64,000 nucleotides of DNA, from assembly GCA_965279095.1 (NCBI GenBank), contig CBDIHH010000006.1, positions 868,001 through 932,000 on the forward strand, given 5' to 3'. This DNA is from CBDIHH01 sp965279095. GTDB taxonomy: Bacteria; Pseudomonadota; Alphaproteobacteria; Caulobacterales; Caulobacteraceae. The notes beneath the pieces are model-generated. The model did no database searches. It had not been told where the DNA came from and saw only the letters and a program-made list of their open reading frames with translations. Position 1 is the first letter of the stretch. Each line of letters opens with the position of its first letter. Made by a program: the position numbers and the translations under genes. Below, piece by piece: positions 18,883 through 31,193 of the stretch.

Positions 18883-18945
18883 GGACACAGGCGCGTCATT
18901 GCCGATTTCGGGGGCGCGAACCGGTCTAGGGTGGGCGCTTAGCTC

Positions 18946-19071
18946 AATCGCTAACCCCACCCCGATCTTCCCGGCGAAGGCCGGGATCCAGATCCTAGAG
19001 CGCTGACGTGGAGCCATATGACCTGGGCCCCGGCGTTCGCCGGGGTGATCGGGAATAGGATGGGTTTGGTT
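18946..19071. repeat. Dispersed palindromic repeat, family R1, copy 2
   Basis: Same element as 6517-6636: the inverted arms GGCGAAGGCCGG / CCGGCGTTCGCCGG surround the constant core GCGCTGACGTGGAGCCATAT, and the same GGATGGGTTTGGT tail follows. The two copies differ by only a few substitutions and small gaps. It is read through by a spurious N-terminal extension of the nucleoside hydrolase frame. Confidence 0.8.
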
Positions 19072-19104
19072 CCACCCATAACAAACACGCACTACAGTAC
19101 GCTA

Positions 19105-20046
19105 ATGACGCAGCGACGCCTGCATATCGACACCGATTGCGGCGTGGACGACGCCCTGGCCCTGGTGCTGCTGGTGCGCGCCGGGGTCGAGGTGGCTTCG
19201 GTGTCGGCGGTGTTCGGCAACACCTACGTCGACCAGGCGGCCGCCAACGCCCGCGGCGTCCTGCGCCTGTCGGGGTGCCCCGCCGACATCTACATCGGGG
19301 CCGGCCATGGCCTGGCGCGACGGCGGGCCGAGCGCATGCGCCCCGCCCACGGCGTGGACGGACTGAACGGCGCCGGTTTCACCCAGCGCTGGAAGTTGCC
19401 GATGCTGGATCGCGGCCATGGCGGCGACCTGCTGGCCTACGCCGCCCGGCGCGGGGTAGAGGGCCTGTTCCTCGGGCCGCTCACCAACCTGGCCCGCGGC
19501 CTGCTGCACGATCCGGCAGGGCTGCGCGGCTGGGCGCCGACGGTGATGGCGGGCGCCTTTGCGGTCGAGGGTCTGGGGCCCGGCGGGGCGGACTTCAACA
19601 GCTGGTGCGATCCGGAAGCCCTGCAGAGGGTGCTGGACGGGGGCCTGGCGCCCAGGGTCGTGCCCCTCGATGTCACCACCCAGGTCATTCTTGATCCGCG
19701 GACCATGGCCGAACAGGCCGAGGCCATGGGGACGCCCCTGTTCCAGCGGCTCGCCCGGGCTCTGCCCGCCTATATGGCCTTTCACAGCGGCCGTTGGGGC
19801 ATCGACGGCTGCCATCCCCATGACGCGGTGGCCGCGGCCAGCCTGCTGTGGCCCGACCTGTTCACCTTCGAGGCGGCGCGCCTGTCGGTGGAGCCCAGCG
19901 ATTCGTCGCGCCAGGGGCGGGTGAACCGGCTCGACGGGGCCGCCAACGCCCAGCTCTGCGTCGCCATCGACGGGCCCGAGGTCCGCCGGCGTATGATCGC
20001 CACGCTTTTCGCGCCGGCCCGGCAGGTCCAAGGTGCGAACACATGA
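19105..20046 (+). CDS. Nucleoside hydrolase (IunH-type)
   Basis: A 313-residue calcium-dependent N-ribohydrolase that cleaves nucleosides to base and ribose. The N-terminal HIDTDCGVDDALAL holds the DTDxGxDD metal/ribose site. Further motifs are LGPLTNLA and the substrate-binding FNSWCDPEA (FN-x-x-x-DPEA pattern). The ATG at 19105 is chosen because the 29 upstream in-frame codons are encoded by the R1 repeat. Its stop overlaps the ruvC start as ATGA (20043-20046), so it is translationally coupled to ruvC. Confidence 0.9.
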   Translation: MTQRRLHIDTDCGVDDALALVLLVRAGVEVASVSAVFGNTYVDQAAANARGVLRLSGCPADIYIGAGHGLARRRAERMRPAHGVDGLNGAGFTQRWKLPMLDRGHGGDLLAYAARRGVEGLFLGPLTNLARGLLHDPAGLRGWAPTVMAGAFAVEGLGPGGADFNSWCDPEALQRVLDGGLAPRVVPLDVTTQVILDPRTMAEQAEAMGTPLFQRLARALPAYMAFHSGRWGIDGCHPHDAVAAASLLWPDLFTFEAARLSVEPSDSSRQGRVNRLDGAANAQLCVAIDGPEVRRRMIATLFAPARQVQGANT

Positions 20047-20561
20047 CGAACGCGATTCGAATCCTGGGCCTCGATCCCGGCCTGCGCCGCACCGGCTGGG
20101 GCGTGGTCATCATCGACGGCGCGCGGCTGACCCATGTCGCCCATGGGGTGATCGCCCCCCGGGACACCCTGGCCTTCTCGGACCGGCTGCTGGCCCTGTT
20201 CCAGGGAATCTGCGCGGTGGTCGCCGATCACGCGCCGCACGAGGCCGCCATCGAGGAGACCTTCGTCAACACCAACGCCGCCTCGACCCTGAAGCTCGGC
20301 CACGCCCGGGCCGCGGCGATGCTGGCCCCCGCCCAGGCCGGGCTGCCGGTGGCCGAATACGCCGCCACCGTGGTCAAGAAGGCGGTGGTCGGCACCGGCG
20401 GGGCCGACAAGACCCAGGTCGCCTTCATGATCCGGCGCCTCCTGCCGGCGGCCGGAGAGGTCACGGCCGACGCCGCTGACGCCCTCGCCGTGGCTATCGC
20501 CCACGCCCATGGCCGCCGTTCGCGCCGGATGGTCGCCGCCGTGTCGGGAGACGCCGCTTGA
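20043..20561 (+). CDS. ruvC: Holliday junction resolvase RuvC
   Basis: A 172-residue endodeoxyribonuclease that makes paired nicks at Holliday junctions. The RNase-H-like fold is recognisable from [14 protein letters not shown] (catalytic Asp11), [25 protein letters not shown] second acidic site and the C-terminal [14 protein letters not shown]. The start is ATG 20043, coupled to the nucleoside hydrolase. It is first of the ruvCAB order. Confidence 0.97.
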   Translation: MTNAIRILGLDPGLRRTGWGVVIIDGARLTHVAHGVIAPRDTLAFSDRLLALFQGICAVVADHAPHEAAIEETFVNTNAASTLKLGHARAAAMLAPAQAGLPVAEYAATVVKKAVVGTGGADKTQVAFMIRRLLPAAGEVTADAADALAVAIAHAHGRRSRRMVAAVSGDAA

Positions 20562-21169
20562 TCGGCCGGCTGCGCGGGATCCTGGCGGAGGTCGGCGAGG
20601 AGGACGCCCTCATCGACATCGGCGGCGTCGGCTATGTGGTGCGCTGCGGCGCCCGCACCCTGTCGCGCCTGCCGGCGGTGGGGGACGAGACCCTGCTGCA
20701 TATCGACAGCCAGACCCGCGAGGACGGCACCCGCCTCTACGGCTTTCCGACGCGGGAGGAGCGCCGGGCCTTCGTGCTGCTGCAGGCCATTCAGGGGGTC
20801 GGCCCCAAGGCGGCCATGGCGGTGCTCGACGTGCTGCCCCCGGGGGAACTGGCCTCGGCGGTGGCGCGAGACGACCGTGCGGCCGTGGGCCGGGCGTCCG
20901 GAGTGGGCCCCAAGCTCGCCCAGCGGATCGTCACCGAACTGAAGGACAAGCCGATCAGCGCCGATCCCATCTCGGGCCTGCACGCCGCGGGCGCCTCTGC
21001 GGCGCCGGCGGCGCCCTCGGTGGCCGGGGAGGCGGTCTCGGCGCTGATGGGCCTGGGGGTGGCCGAGGCCGTCGGCCGCCGGGCGGTGGAACAGGCGGTG
21101 GCGCGGCTGGGCGAAGACGCCGAGCTGGCGGCCGTCATCCGCGCCGCCCTGCAGGAGCTCGGCCGATGA
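20558..21169 (+). CDS. ruvA: Holliday junction DNA helicase subunit RuvA
   Basis: A 203-residue junction-binding tetramer subunit. Domain I begins [31 protein letters not shown], domain II has the helix-hairpin-helix GVGPKAAM and [17 protein letters not shown], and domain III (RuvB contact) is at the C-terminus. The start codon is TTG at 20558, overlapping the ruvC stop. Confidence 0.97.
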   Translation: MIGRLRGILAEVGEEDALIDIGGVGYVVRCGARTLSRLPAVGDETLLHIDSQTREDGTRLYGFPTREERRAFVLLQAIQGVGPKAAMAVLDVLPPGELASAVARDDRAAVGRASGVGPKLAQRIVTELKDKPISADPISGLHAAGASAAPAAPSVAGEAVSALMGLGVAEAVGRRAVEQAVARLGEDAELAAVIRAALQELGR

Positions 21170-22200
21170 CCCGCCTGGTGGCCGGGGAGGCGGCGCCGCT
21201 GGAGGCCAAGGACAAGGCCCTGCGGCCGCAGACCCTGGAGGAGTTCGTCGGCCAGGAGCAGGTCAAGGGCAACCTGCGCATCTTCATCGAGGCGGCCAAG
21301 CAGCGCGGCGAGGCCCTGGACCATGTGCTGCTGTTTGGCCCCCCCGGCCTCGGCAAGACCACCCTGGCCCAGATCGTCGCCCGCGAGCTGGGCGTGTCCT
21401 TTCGGGCCACCTCCGGCCCGGTGTTGGCCAAGGCCGGCGACCTGGCCGCCATCCTCACCAATCTCGAGCCCAACGACGTTCTGTTCATCGACGAGATCCA
21501 CCGCCTGGCCCCGGTGGTGGAGGAGATTCTCTATCCGGCCATGGAGGACCATGTCCTCGACCTGATCATCGGCGACGGGCCCTCGGCGCGGTCGATCCGC
21601 ATCGATCTGGCGCCCTTCACCCTGGTGGCCGCGACCACCCGCGCGGGCCTGCTGGCTACCCCCCTGCGGGACCGCTTCGGCATTCCCCTCAGGCTGGAGT
21701 TCTACACCGCGGCGGAGCTGCAGAAGGTGCTGGAGCAGGCGGCGCGCAAGATGGGCCAACCGCTGCACCCCGAGGGGGCCGCCGAGATCGCCGCCCGCGC
21801 CCGGGGCACCCCGCGGGTGGCCGGGCGGCTGCTGCGCCGGGTGCGCGATTTCGCCTCCGCCGAGGGCTCGCCGCTGATCGACCGCAAGGTCGCCGCCCGG
21901 GCCCTGGCGCGGCTGGAGGTGGACGAGGCGGGCCTCGACAGCCTCGATCGCCGCTACCTGCGCGCCCTGATCGACAATTACGCCGGGGGGCCGGCCGGGG
22001 TGGAGACCCTGGCCTACGCCATCGCCGAGGCCCGCGACGCCGTCGAGGACGTCATCGAGCCCTATCTGATGCAGCAGGGCTTCATCCAGCGCACGCCCCG
22101 GGGCCGCATGGCCTGCGCCAAGGCCTATGGCCACCTGGGCCTGACCCCGCCGCCGCAGGTCCCGGTGCAGGCGACGCTGTTCGACGGGGAGGCGGGATGA
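21166..22200 (+). CDS. ruvB: Holliday junction branch migration DNA helicase RuvB
   Basis: A 344-residue AAA+ motor for branch migration. Walker A GPPGLGKT at 58-65, Walker B FIDEIHRL, sensor ATTRAGLL, arginine finger region PLRDRFG, and a winged-helix C-terminus. ATG 21166 overlaps the ruvA stop (ATGA); the longer upstream reading frame is ruvA out of frame and is rejected. Confidence 0.97.
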   Translation: MTRLVAGEAAPLEAKDKALRPQTLEEFVGQEQVKGNLRIFIEAAKQRGEALDHVLLFGPPGLGKTTLAQIVARELGVSFRATSGPVLAKAGDLAAILTNLEPNDVLFIDEIHRLAPVVEEILYPAMEDHVLDLIIGDGPSARSIRIDLAPFTLVAATTRAGLLATPLRDRFGIPLRLEFYTAAELQKVLEQAARKMGQPLHPEGAAEIAARARGTPRVAGRLLRRVRDFASAEGSPLIDRKVAARALARLEVDEAGLDSLDRRYLRALIDNYAGGPAGVETLAYAIAEARDAVEDVIEPYLMQQGFIQRTPRGRMACAKAYGHLGLTPPPQVPVQATLFDGEAG

Positions 22201-22218
22201 GGCCGGCTCGGTCGCTCG

Positions 22219-22346
22219 CCCCCTCCGTCGGCTTCGCCGACACCTCCCCCGTCCTCTTCGGGACAGGGGAGGATCAGACGCGCCCAATCCTCCCCTGTGC
22301 AGCGAAGCGAAACGGGGGAGGGGGACCGCGAAGCGGTGGAGGGGGC
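22219..22346. repeat. Nested palindromic intergenic element, family R2
   Basis: Outer arms GCCCCCTCC (22219-22227) and GGAGGGGGC (22338-22346) enclose small hairpins (GTCGGC/GCCGAC on one side, ACCGC/GCGGT on the other) and an inner pair AGGGGAGGAT/ATCCTCCCCT, forming a long cruciform. It fills nearly the whole ruvB-ybgC gap. The pattern looks like a dispersed non-coding element rather than a single terminator. Confidence 0.65.
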
Positions 22347-22369
22347 GCAACCACGCGGAGAGGGCGCCC

Positions 22370-22825
22370 ATGACCCCGCCTACGCCCAGCGCCGGCGTCT
22401 TCGACGGCAAGACGCACCTGCTGCCGATCCGCGTCTATTATGAGGACACCGATTTTTCCGGCATCGTCTATCACGCCAACTACCTGCGCTATCTGGAGCG
22501 TGGCCGGTCGGACTTCCTGCGCCTGGCGGGGATCAGCCACACCGAGTTGCGCGGCCTCGACCAGCCCATCGCCTTCGCCGTGGTGCATATGGACCTGAGC
22601 TTCCGCAAGGCCGCCCGGATCGACGACGCCCTGGTGGTGCGCACGCACTATGAGGCGATGACCGGGGCGCGGTTCATCGCCCGCCAGAGGATCGAGCGCG
22701 GCTCGGACCTGGTGTTGGAGGCGACCGTCCAGGCGGTGTGCATCGACATGGAAGGCCGGGCTCGCCGGCCGCCGCCCCCCGTCGCCGAGCAGTTGCGCGC
22801 CTGGTTCACGCCCCCAGCGCCATAG
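22370..22825 (+). CDS. ybgC: Tol-Pal associated acyl-CoA thioesterase YbgC
   Basis: A 151-residue hot-dog fold thioesterase. VYYEDTDFSGIVYHANYLRYLERGR carries the catalytic Asp28 and the conserved YHxNYL motif. In many proteobacteria YbgC opens the tol-pal operon and is thought to act on acyl-CoA or acyl-ACP in phospholipid metabolism. It is 59 bases upstream of tolQ, as expected. Confidence 0.95.
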   Translation: MTPPTPSAGVFDGKTHLLPIRVYYEDTDFSGIVYHANYLRYLERGRSDFLRLAGISHTELRGLDQPIAFAVVHMDLSFRKAARIDDALVVRTHYEAMTGARFIARQRIERGSDLVLEATVQAVCIDMEGRARRPPPPVAEQLRAWFTPPAP

Positions 22826-22884
22826 TTTCACCCCATGCGGCCGTCAACCAGGGCGGCTTGATTCCCGGCTAGGAGCCCCAGACC

Positions 22885-23613
<729 letters not shown>

Positions 23614-23616
23614 GCC

Positions 23617-24132
23617 ATGGCCCTGTCGTCTTCCGACTCCTTCGCCGCCGGCGGCCGTCGCGGCCGCCGCCGCCGTCGCGGACGCGGCGCCCTGGCCGAG
23701 ATCAACGTCACGCCCCTGGTGGACGTGATGCTGGTGCTGCTGATCATCTTCATGATCTCGGCGCCCCTGCTGACCGTCGGGGTGCCGGTGGACCTGCCCA
23801 AGACCGAGGCCGGGGCCATGGACGAGCAGACCGAGCCCCTGACCATCACCGTGCGCCGGGACGGCGGCATCTACATCCAGGAGTCCGAAACGCCCTATGC
23901 GGCCCTGGCCGAGCGGATGCGGGCCCTGGCTGGGCAGGGCTTCGACAAGCCGATCTTCGTGCGCGCCGACGGCAAGGCGCCCTATGAGGCGGTGGCCCAG
24001 GTGATGGCGGTGCTGTCCACCGCCGGCTTCACCAAGATCGGCCTGATCACCGACACCGGGGCCCCGGCGGGCGCGGCGTCGCCCCCCGTTCCCGTGACCC
24101 CAGGGGCGCCCGAGCCGGCGCCGCTGGACTAG
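23617..24132 (+). CDS. tolR: Tol-Pal system protein TolR
   Basis: A 171-residue ExbD-family stator protein. A very arginine-rich N-terminal cytoplasmic tail, then one transmembrane helix (about 30-52) with [17 protein letters not shown] including the essential aspartate, then a periplasmic domain. The C-terminus carries an extra Ala/Pro-rich tail. It begins 3 bases after tolQ. Confidence 0.95.
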   Translation: MALSSSDSFAAGGRRGRRRRRGRGALAEINVTPLVDVMLVLLIIFMISAPLLTVGVPVDLPKTEAGAMDEQTEPLTITVRRDGGIYIQESETPYAALAERMRALAGQGFDKPIFVRADGKAPYEAVAQVMAVLSTAGFTKIGLITDTGAPAGAASPPVPVTPGAPEPAPLD

Positions 24133-24139
24133 GGCCGCC

Positions 24140-24985
24140 GTGCAGCCGGCGCGCACCAACTTCACCCCGGCGATGATCGTCGCTGTCCTGCTGCACGGGG
24201 GCGTGCTGCTGGCGACGATCCTGGTGTGGCCGGCGATGAACCCCCCGCCCGTGTCCACCGGGGTGACGACGGTGAGCCTCGTCGACGCCCCCGCCGCCCA
24301 GCTGCGTCCGGCCGTGGCGGCCGAGGAGGTCGCCCCGGCCGCCGCCGAAGAGCCGGTTCCCGAGGCGCCCCCCGAGCCCCCGGCGCCGGTTCCGTCCCCC
24401 GCGCCGCCAACGCCGGCCCCGCCGCCGAAGCATGCGCCGGCCAAGCCCGCGCCGCCGGCGCCGGCGCCGCCGACTCCGGCGCCGGCGCCCGCCAAGACGC
24501 CCAAGCCGCCGCCGAAGCCGGCCACCAAGGCCCAGGCCGCGCCCGGCCTGGACCTCGAGGCCCTCACCAGCAGCCTGACCAAGGCGGTCAAGGCGGGGGG
24601 CGCCAAGTCCTCCGCCGCCAAGGGCGCCAACCGCCCGGAGACCGCCGCCGCCGCCCGCGAGGGCAAGGGCGCGGCCGACGCGGCGCTGGCCGACGCCGGC
24701 AAGGCCGTCGGCGCGCGGCTGATGAAGATGTGGAACCCCAACTGCAGCGTCGAGGGGGCAGGGGACGTGATCGTGCGGGTCCGCTTCAACCTGACGCCCG
24801 AGGGCGAACTCGCCGGTCCCCCGCAGCTGCTGGACCAGGGCTCATCGGCCGTTTGGCAGGCGGCCGCGGACCGCGCCGTGCGCGCCGTGGCCCAGGCCGC
24901 CCCGTATACGGAGCTGCCCAAGCCGACCTACAGCCAGTGGAAGACCTTCACCGCTCGCTTCAACGGCGAGCAGGCATGCCGGTGA
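24140..24985 (+). CDS. tolA: Tol-Pal system protein TolA
   Basis: A 281-residue energy transducer. N-terminal transmembrane helix (about 9-30), a long Pro/Ala/Lys-rich periplasmic spanning region (about 50-135) and a C-terminal domain (about 185-281, with MWNPNCS and VRFNLTPEGEL) of the TolA/TonB type that contacts TolB and Pal. The start is GTG 24140. It has lower complexity than its neighbours but sits in perfect operon context. Confidence 0.92.
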   Translation: MQPARTNFTPAMIVAVLLHGGVLLATILVWPAMNPPPVSTGVTTVSLVDAPAAQLRPAVAAEEVAPAAAEEPVPEAPPEPPAPVPSPAPPTPAPPPKHAPAKPAPPAPAPPTPAPAPAKTPKPPPKPATKAQAAPGLDLEALTSSLTKAVKAGGAKSSAAKGANRPETAAAAREGKGAADAALADAGKAVGARLMKMWNPNCSVEGAGDVIVRVRFNLTPEGELAGPPQLLDQGSSAVWQAAADRAVRAVAQAAPYTELPKPTYSQWKTFTARFNGEQACR

Positions 24986-25114
24986 CCGAGAAAAATCCCG
25001 CCGATCGTCGCAAAAGCGCCGACCCAGGTTTTTTTCTGCCTTGATCACACCGTAGGATAGCCTGCCGGGTCCCGGAATCGTGGGGGCCAGCGGGCGCGAA
25101 GTCGGAGTTACTGC

Positions 25115-26419
25115 ATGCGGACGTCCATCCTCCACGCCGCCCTGTCTCTTGTGCTTGGCCTGATGGTCATGGCCCCGGGGACCGCGCGGGCGGACCTCGA
25201 GGTCGACGTCAACCAGGGGGTCATCCAGCCCCTGCCCATCGCCATTCCGCCCTTCGCCAGCTCCACCGAGGTCGGGGCGGATATCGCCCGGGTGATCACC
25301 GGCAATCTCGAACGCTCGGGCCTGTTCCGGCCCCTGGACCCGGCGAGCTTCGTGGAGCGGAACGTCCAGGTGAACGCCGAGCCCCAGTTCGACACCTGGA
25401 AGCTGATCAACGCCCAGGCCCTGGTCAACGGCCAGGTCACCGTCGACGCCGACGGCCGGCTTCGCGTGGACTTTCGCCTTTGGGACGTATTCGCCAACAA
25501 GCAGTTGCTCGGCCTGCAGTTCACCTCCACGCCTGAGAACTGGCGGCGGGTGGCGCACAAAGTGTCCGACGCCGTCTACGAGAAGCTGACGGGCGAGCCG
25601 GGCTATTTCGACACCCGGGTGGTGTTCGTGGCCGAGGGCGGGACGCGCGCCAAGAAGGTCAAGCGCCTGGCCATCATGGACCAGGACGGCGCCAACCCCA
25701 GCTACCTGACCGACGGCTCCTACATCGTCATGACCCCGCGGTTCTCCTCCACCAGCCAGGAGATCACCTACATGGCCCTGCGGGACGCCGGGGCCAGCCT
25801 GTATCTGTTCAACATCGAGACCGGCCGCCAGGAGACCCTCGGCAAGTTCCCCGGCATGGTGTTCGCGCCGCGTTTCTCGCCCGACGGGGCCAAGGTGGCC
25901 TTTTCGGTGGAGCGGGGCGGCAACAGCGACATCGTGGTGATGGATCTGAGGAGCCGGGCCCAGAGCCGGCTGACCTCCGACCCGTCCATCGACACCTCGC
26001 CGTCGTTCTCGCCGGACGGCGCCCAGATCGCCTTCAACTCCGACCGCGGGGGAACGCCGCAGATCTATGTGATGGGCGCCGGCGGCGGCGCGGCGCGGCG
26101 AATCTCCTTCGGCTCGGGGCGCTACATGACCCCGGTATGGAGCCCGCGCGGCGACTTCATCGCCTTCACCAAGCAGACCGGCGGCGAGTTCCATATCGGC
26201 GTGATGCGCCCCGACGGCTCGGACGAGCGGCTGCTCACCACCAGCTACCTCGACGAGGGCCCCACCTGGGCCCCCAACGGCCGGGTGCTGATGTTCTCCC
26301 GCGAGGCCCAGGGCGGGGCGTCCAAATTGTGGACGGTGGACGTGACCGGCCGGGTGGAGCGCGCCGCCCCCTATCCGGGCTCCGCCTCCGATCCCGCCTG
26401 GTCCCCGCTTTTGAACTGA
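25115..26419 (+). CDS. tolB: Tol-Pal system beta-propeller protein TolB
   Basis: A 434-residue periplasmic protein. Signal peptide (1-26, ending ARA), N-terminal domain (PIAIPPF...) and a six-bladed propeller of PD40 repeats with recurrent FSPDGxxIAFxxxRxG signatures. It binds Pal and is released by the TolA C-domain. A 129-bp gap separates it from tolA, the largest gap within this operon, so an extra promoter is possible. Confidence 0.96.
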   Translation: MRTSILHAALSLVLGLMVMAPGTARADLEVDVNQGVIQPLPIAIPPFASSTEVGADIARVITGNLERSGLFRPLDPASFVERNVQVNAEPQFDTWKLINAQALVNGQVTVDADGRLRVDFRLWDVFANKQLLGLQFTSTPENWRRVAHKVSDAVYEKLTGEPGYFDTRVVFVAEGGTRAKKVKRLAIMDQDGANPSYLTDGSYIVMTPRFSSTSQEITYMALRDAGASLYLFNIETGRQETLGKFPGMVFAPRFSPDGAKVAFSVERGGNSDIVVMDLRSRAQSRLTSDPSIDTSPSFSPDGAQIAFNSDRGGTPQIYVMGAGGGAARRISFGSGRYMTPVWSPRGDFIAFTKQTGGEFHIGVMRPDGSDERLLTTSYLDEGPTWAPNGRVLMFSREAQGGASKLWTVDVTGRVERAAPYPGSASDPAWSPLLN

Positions 26420-26515
26420 AGATGAGGGGATGAGTTTAGGCAGGACCCCTGCCGCCCACACCGATTATAGTCAGGCAGCCAAAGCGCCGCCCCAGCCCAG
26501 CCAAGGATTCAGACC

Positions 26516-27073
26516 ATGAGCACCCAGATCAGGACCACGTTCCGACTGACGATGATCAGCGCCCTGGCCATCACGGCAGCCGCCTGCGCCTCGCGGCCCA
26601 AGCCCACGCCCATGGCCCAGGCCCCGTCGGCCGGCTCCTCGTCAGCCCCGATGCCTGGGCCCGGGGTCGATCAGGCCGCCATGGCCCCCGTGCCGGGCTC
26701 GGTGCAGGACTTCGTGATCAACGTCGGCGACCGCGTCTATTTCGATCTGGACCAGTACACCATCCGCGACGACGGCGGCCCGGTGCTGGACGGACAGGCC
26801 GGCTGGCTCAACCGCTATCCGGCGGTGCGCGTGCGCATCGAGGGCAACGCCGACGAGCGCGGCACCCGTGAATACAACCTGGCGCTCGGCGCCCGGCGGG
26901 CCAATTCGGTGCGGGAATATCTGATCAGCCGCGGCGTCGCCGGCGGCCGCATTGAGACGGTCTCCTTCGGCAAGGAGCGCCCCATCGATCCGGGGGCGAG
27001 CGAGGAGGCCTATCAGCGGAACCGCAACGGCCACACGGCGATCACCGCCGGGGCCGCGGGCGCGCAGTACTGA
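26516..27073 (+). CDS. pal: Peptidoglycan-associated lipoprotein Pal
   Basis: A 185-residue outer-membrane lipoprotein. Lipobox ITAAAC gives a lipidated Cys near residue 24. A Pro/Ser/Ala linker leads to an OmpA-like domain (about 75-185) with YFDLDQYTIRDDG and NADERGTREYNLALGARRA for diaminopimelate binding. It links the outer membrane to the wall and accumulates at the division site by Tol action. Confidence 0.96.
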   Translation: MSTQIRTTFRLTMISALAITAAACASRPKPTPMAQAPSAGSSSAPMPGPGVDQAAMAPVPGSVQDFVINVGDRVYFDLDQYTIRDDGGPVLDGQAGWLNRYPAVRVRIEGNADERGTREYNLALGARRANSVREYLISRGVAGGRIETVSFGKERPIDPGASEEAYQRNRNGHTAITAGAAGAQY

Positions 27074-27946
27074 GTGGTGCGCCGCCTCCCACCGATCCTG
27101 CTGGCGGCGGCGCTCCTCCTGCCGGGCGCCGCCCTGGCCCAGCAGCGGGGCCCGGTCCCCGAACCGTATCAGGAGGCGGTGCCGCCTCCCGAGGCCTATG
27201 AGACCACCAACAACAAGGCGGTGGATCGGCGGCTGGACCGAACGGAGAAGGCCTTGCGGGAACTGCGGGCCATCGTCCTGAAGGCCCAGGCCCAGGGCGC
27301 CCCGGTGGAGGTGCGCCCGGTGGGGCCAGACCCGGTGCTCACAGACCTGCAGGCCCGCTTCGGCGATCTGGAGACTACGGTGCGCGACCTGACCGGCCAG
27401 ACGGAGGCGCTGCGTCACGACCTGGATCAGGCGCGCCGCGAGGCCGCCGCCGCCCAGGCGCAGATCGTCGCCCTGACCCAGCGGCTTGACCAGATGCAGG
27501 CCCAGCCCGTCCCCGAAATCACGGCGCCGGCCCCCGGCGCCCCGGTCGCCGCGGCGCCGGACGAAGCTACCGCCTATGCCCAGGCGCGGCAACTCATCGA
27601 CAGCGGCGACTTCGCCGGCGGCGCCGCGGCCATGGAGGGCTTCATCCAGGCCTATCCGGGGTCCACCCGCCTGGGCACGGCCAGCTATTGGGCGGGCCGG
27701 GCCTATGCGGCCCGCAATCGCCACGCCGAAGCGGCCGCGGCCTTCGCCCGCTCGCTGAAGGGCTGGCCCCAGGCCAGCTGGGCCGGCGATTCGGTGGTCC
27801 AGCTGGCGGGATCGCTCAATGCCCTGAAGCGGCCCGCTGACGCCTGCAAGGCCCTGACGGAGTTCGGCGGCCGCTACGCCGCCAAGGCGTCGGCGGCGGT
27901 CAAGGCGCAGGCGGCGCGGGTGCGGGTCAACGCCGATTGCGGATGA
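27074..27946 (+). CDS. cpoB: Tol-Pal system protein CpoB (YbgF)
   Basis: A 290-residue periplasmic protein. Signal peptide (1-22, ending ALAQ), N-terminal coiled coil (about 45-140) that trimerises, then a TPR domain (about 165-285) with AYPGSTRLGTASYWAGRAYAA-type repeats. CpoB couples Tol function to PBP1B-type peptidoglycan synthesis in E. coli. The start is GTG, directly abutting the pal stop. Confidence 0.92.
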   Translation: MVRRLPPILLAAALLLPGAALAQQRGPVPEPYQEAVPPPEAYETTNNKAVDRRLDRTEKALRELRAIVLKAQAQGAPVEVRPVGPDPVLTDLQARFGDLETTVRDLTGQTEALRHDLDQARREAAAAQAQIVALTQRLDQMQAQPVPEITAPAPGAPVAAAPDEATAYAQARQLIDSGDFAGGAAAMEGFIQAYPGSTRLGTASYWAGRAYAARNRHAEAAAAFARSLKGWPQASWAGDSVVQLAGSLNALKRPADACKALTEFGGRYAAKASAAVKAQAARVRVNADCG

Positions 27947-27956
27947 TCGCGATCCG

Positions 27957-29210
27957 TTGGACGCCGCCCGGGCGGTGCTCGACCGTCGCCTGAACCGGTC
28001 GTCCGGCGCGCCCGTCGCGGTGGCCCTGTCGGGCGGGTCCGATTCCCTGGCGTTGCTTCGCCTCGCGGCGGACTGGGCCGCCGGGGCTGGGCGCAGGGTC
28101 GTCGCCATCACCGTCGATCATCGCCTGAATCCGCAAAGCGGCGCCTGGACGCGGGCGGCGGCGACGGCGGCGGCGCGGGTGGGAGCGGAATTCCGCACCC
28201 TGGCCTGGACCGGCGACAAGCCGGCCACCGGCCTGCCCGCCGCGGCCAGGGCCGCGCGTCATCGCCTGGTGGCCCAGGCCGCGCGCGACGCCGGCGCCAG
28301 GGTGGTCCTGCTCGGCCACACCCGCGACGACATCCTCGAGACCGCCCTGATGCGCCAGGCCGGCTCCACCCTTGGCGGGCTCGTGGAATGGAGCCCTTCG
28401 CCGGTCTGGCCGGAGGGCCGCGGCCTGTTCCACCTGCGACCCCTGCTCGGCGCCCGCCGGGCGGCGCTGCGGCAGGGTCTCGCGCAGGCCGGCTGGGACT
28501 GGATCGAGGACCCCGCCAATGACGACCCGCGCTACGCCCGCGCCCGCGCCCGGCGGGCCCTGGCCGAGGCGCCGGGGGAGGGCCCCGGTCCGCCGCCCGA
28601 TCCCCTTTGGCGGGACGCCGACCTCGCCACGCTGGCCGATTCCTGCGCGCCGCAGGATTGGGGCGGCTTTTCCGTGGACCGATCGGGTCTCCTCACGGCT
28701 CCCGCAGGGGTGGCGGCCCGTTTCCTGTCCGCCCTGCTGGTCTGCGCGTCCGGTCAGGAGCAGTTGCCGCGCCCCCACAGGACGATCGCCTTGCTGGAGC
28801 GGCTACGGCCGGGGGGGCGTGTCACGGCGGGACTGGCGGGCGCCCGGATCGACGGGCGCGACCCGATCCTCGTCATGCGCGAAAGCGGCGAGCGCTCGCG
28901 CGGCGGCCTGCAGCCCATCACCCTGCCGGCGGGCGACGCCCAGGTGTGGGACGGCCGCTTCGCCCTGACCGCCCGGCAGGCGGGCTTTGGCGTCCGCGCC
29001 CTGGCCGGGGTGGCTGCTCGACTCGACGCCGCCCAGCGCGTCCGGCTGAAGGCGATCCCCCCCGCTGCAAGAGGCGCGCTACCGGCCGTGATCGATCTGA
29101 AGGGGCGCGTCAGTTGCCCGCTTCTTGCAGGCGATGATGACGTGCAATGTCTGGTTCTGGCCGGCGATCGCCTGCGGGCGGCCTGCGGCCTGATCACGCG
29201 GGAAGGCTAA
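27957..29210 (+). CDS. tilS: tRNA(Ile)-lysidine synthase
   Basis: A 417-residue enzyme that modifies C34 of tRNA-Ile(CAU) to lysidine so it reads AUA. PP-loop SGGSDS at 25-30, ITVDHRL, and the signature LLGHTRDDILET. The start is TTG 27957, ten bases after cpoB. The C-terminal substrate-binding domain is divergent, as is normal. It sits between tol-pal and ftsH, a conserved order. Confidence 0.94.
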   Translation: MDAARAVLDRRLNRSSGAPVAVALSGGSDSLALLRLAADWAAGAGRRVVAITVDHRLNPQSGAWTRAAATAAARVGAEFRTLAWTGDKPATGLPAAARAARHRLVAQAARDAGARVVLLGHTRDDILETALMRQAGSTLGGLVEWSPSPVWPEGRGLFHLRPLLGARRAALRQGLAQAGWDWIEDPANDDPRYARARARRALAEAPGEGPGPPPDPLWRDADLATLADSCAPQDWGGFSVDRSGLLTAPAGVAARFLSALLVCASGQEQLPRPHRTIALLERLRPGGRVTAGLAGARIDGRDPILVMRESGERSRGGLQPITLPAGDAQVWDGRFALTARQAGFGVRALAGVAARLDAAQRVRLKAIPPAARGALPAVIDLKGRVSCPLLAGDDDVQCLVLAGDRLRAACGLITREG

Positions 29211-29246
29211 GCTGCAAACGGCGGATGGCGAAATCGATGCGGCGCG

Positions 29247-29254
29247 CCTATCTA
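29247..29254 (+). promoter_or_regulatory. CCTATCTA motif, candidate heat-shock -10 of ftsH
   Basis: CCTATCTA lies 24 bases before the ftsH ATG. The same octamer occurs on the minus strand upstream of rpoH (39704-39711). Heat-shock sigma factor -10 elements are of the CCCCATNT type, so a shared RpoH-dependent element is possible. No convincing -35 was found here. Confidence 0.3.
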
Positions 29255-29277
29255 GGTCGTAGGCTCATAAGGGCGGA

Positions 29278-31170
<1,893 letters not shown>

Positions 31171-31193
31171 GGCGCGACGCAGGGGGGCGGAGC

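Noticed and set aside
19018..19104. N-terminal 29 codons of the nucleoside hydrolase frame
   Set aside because: They are encoded by the R1 repeat and have no counterpart in the enzyme family; the real start is ATG 19105.
20509..21165. N-terminal extension of the ruvB frame
   Set aside because: It is ruvA read in another frame; ruvB starts at ATG 21166, overlapping the ruvA stop.
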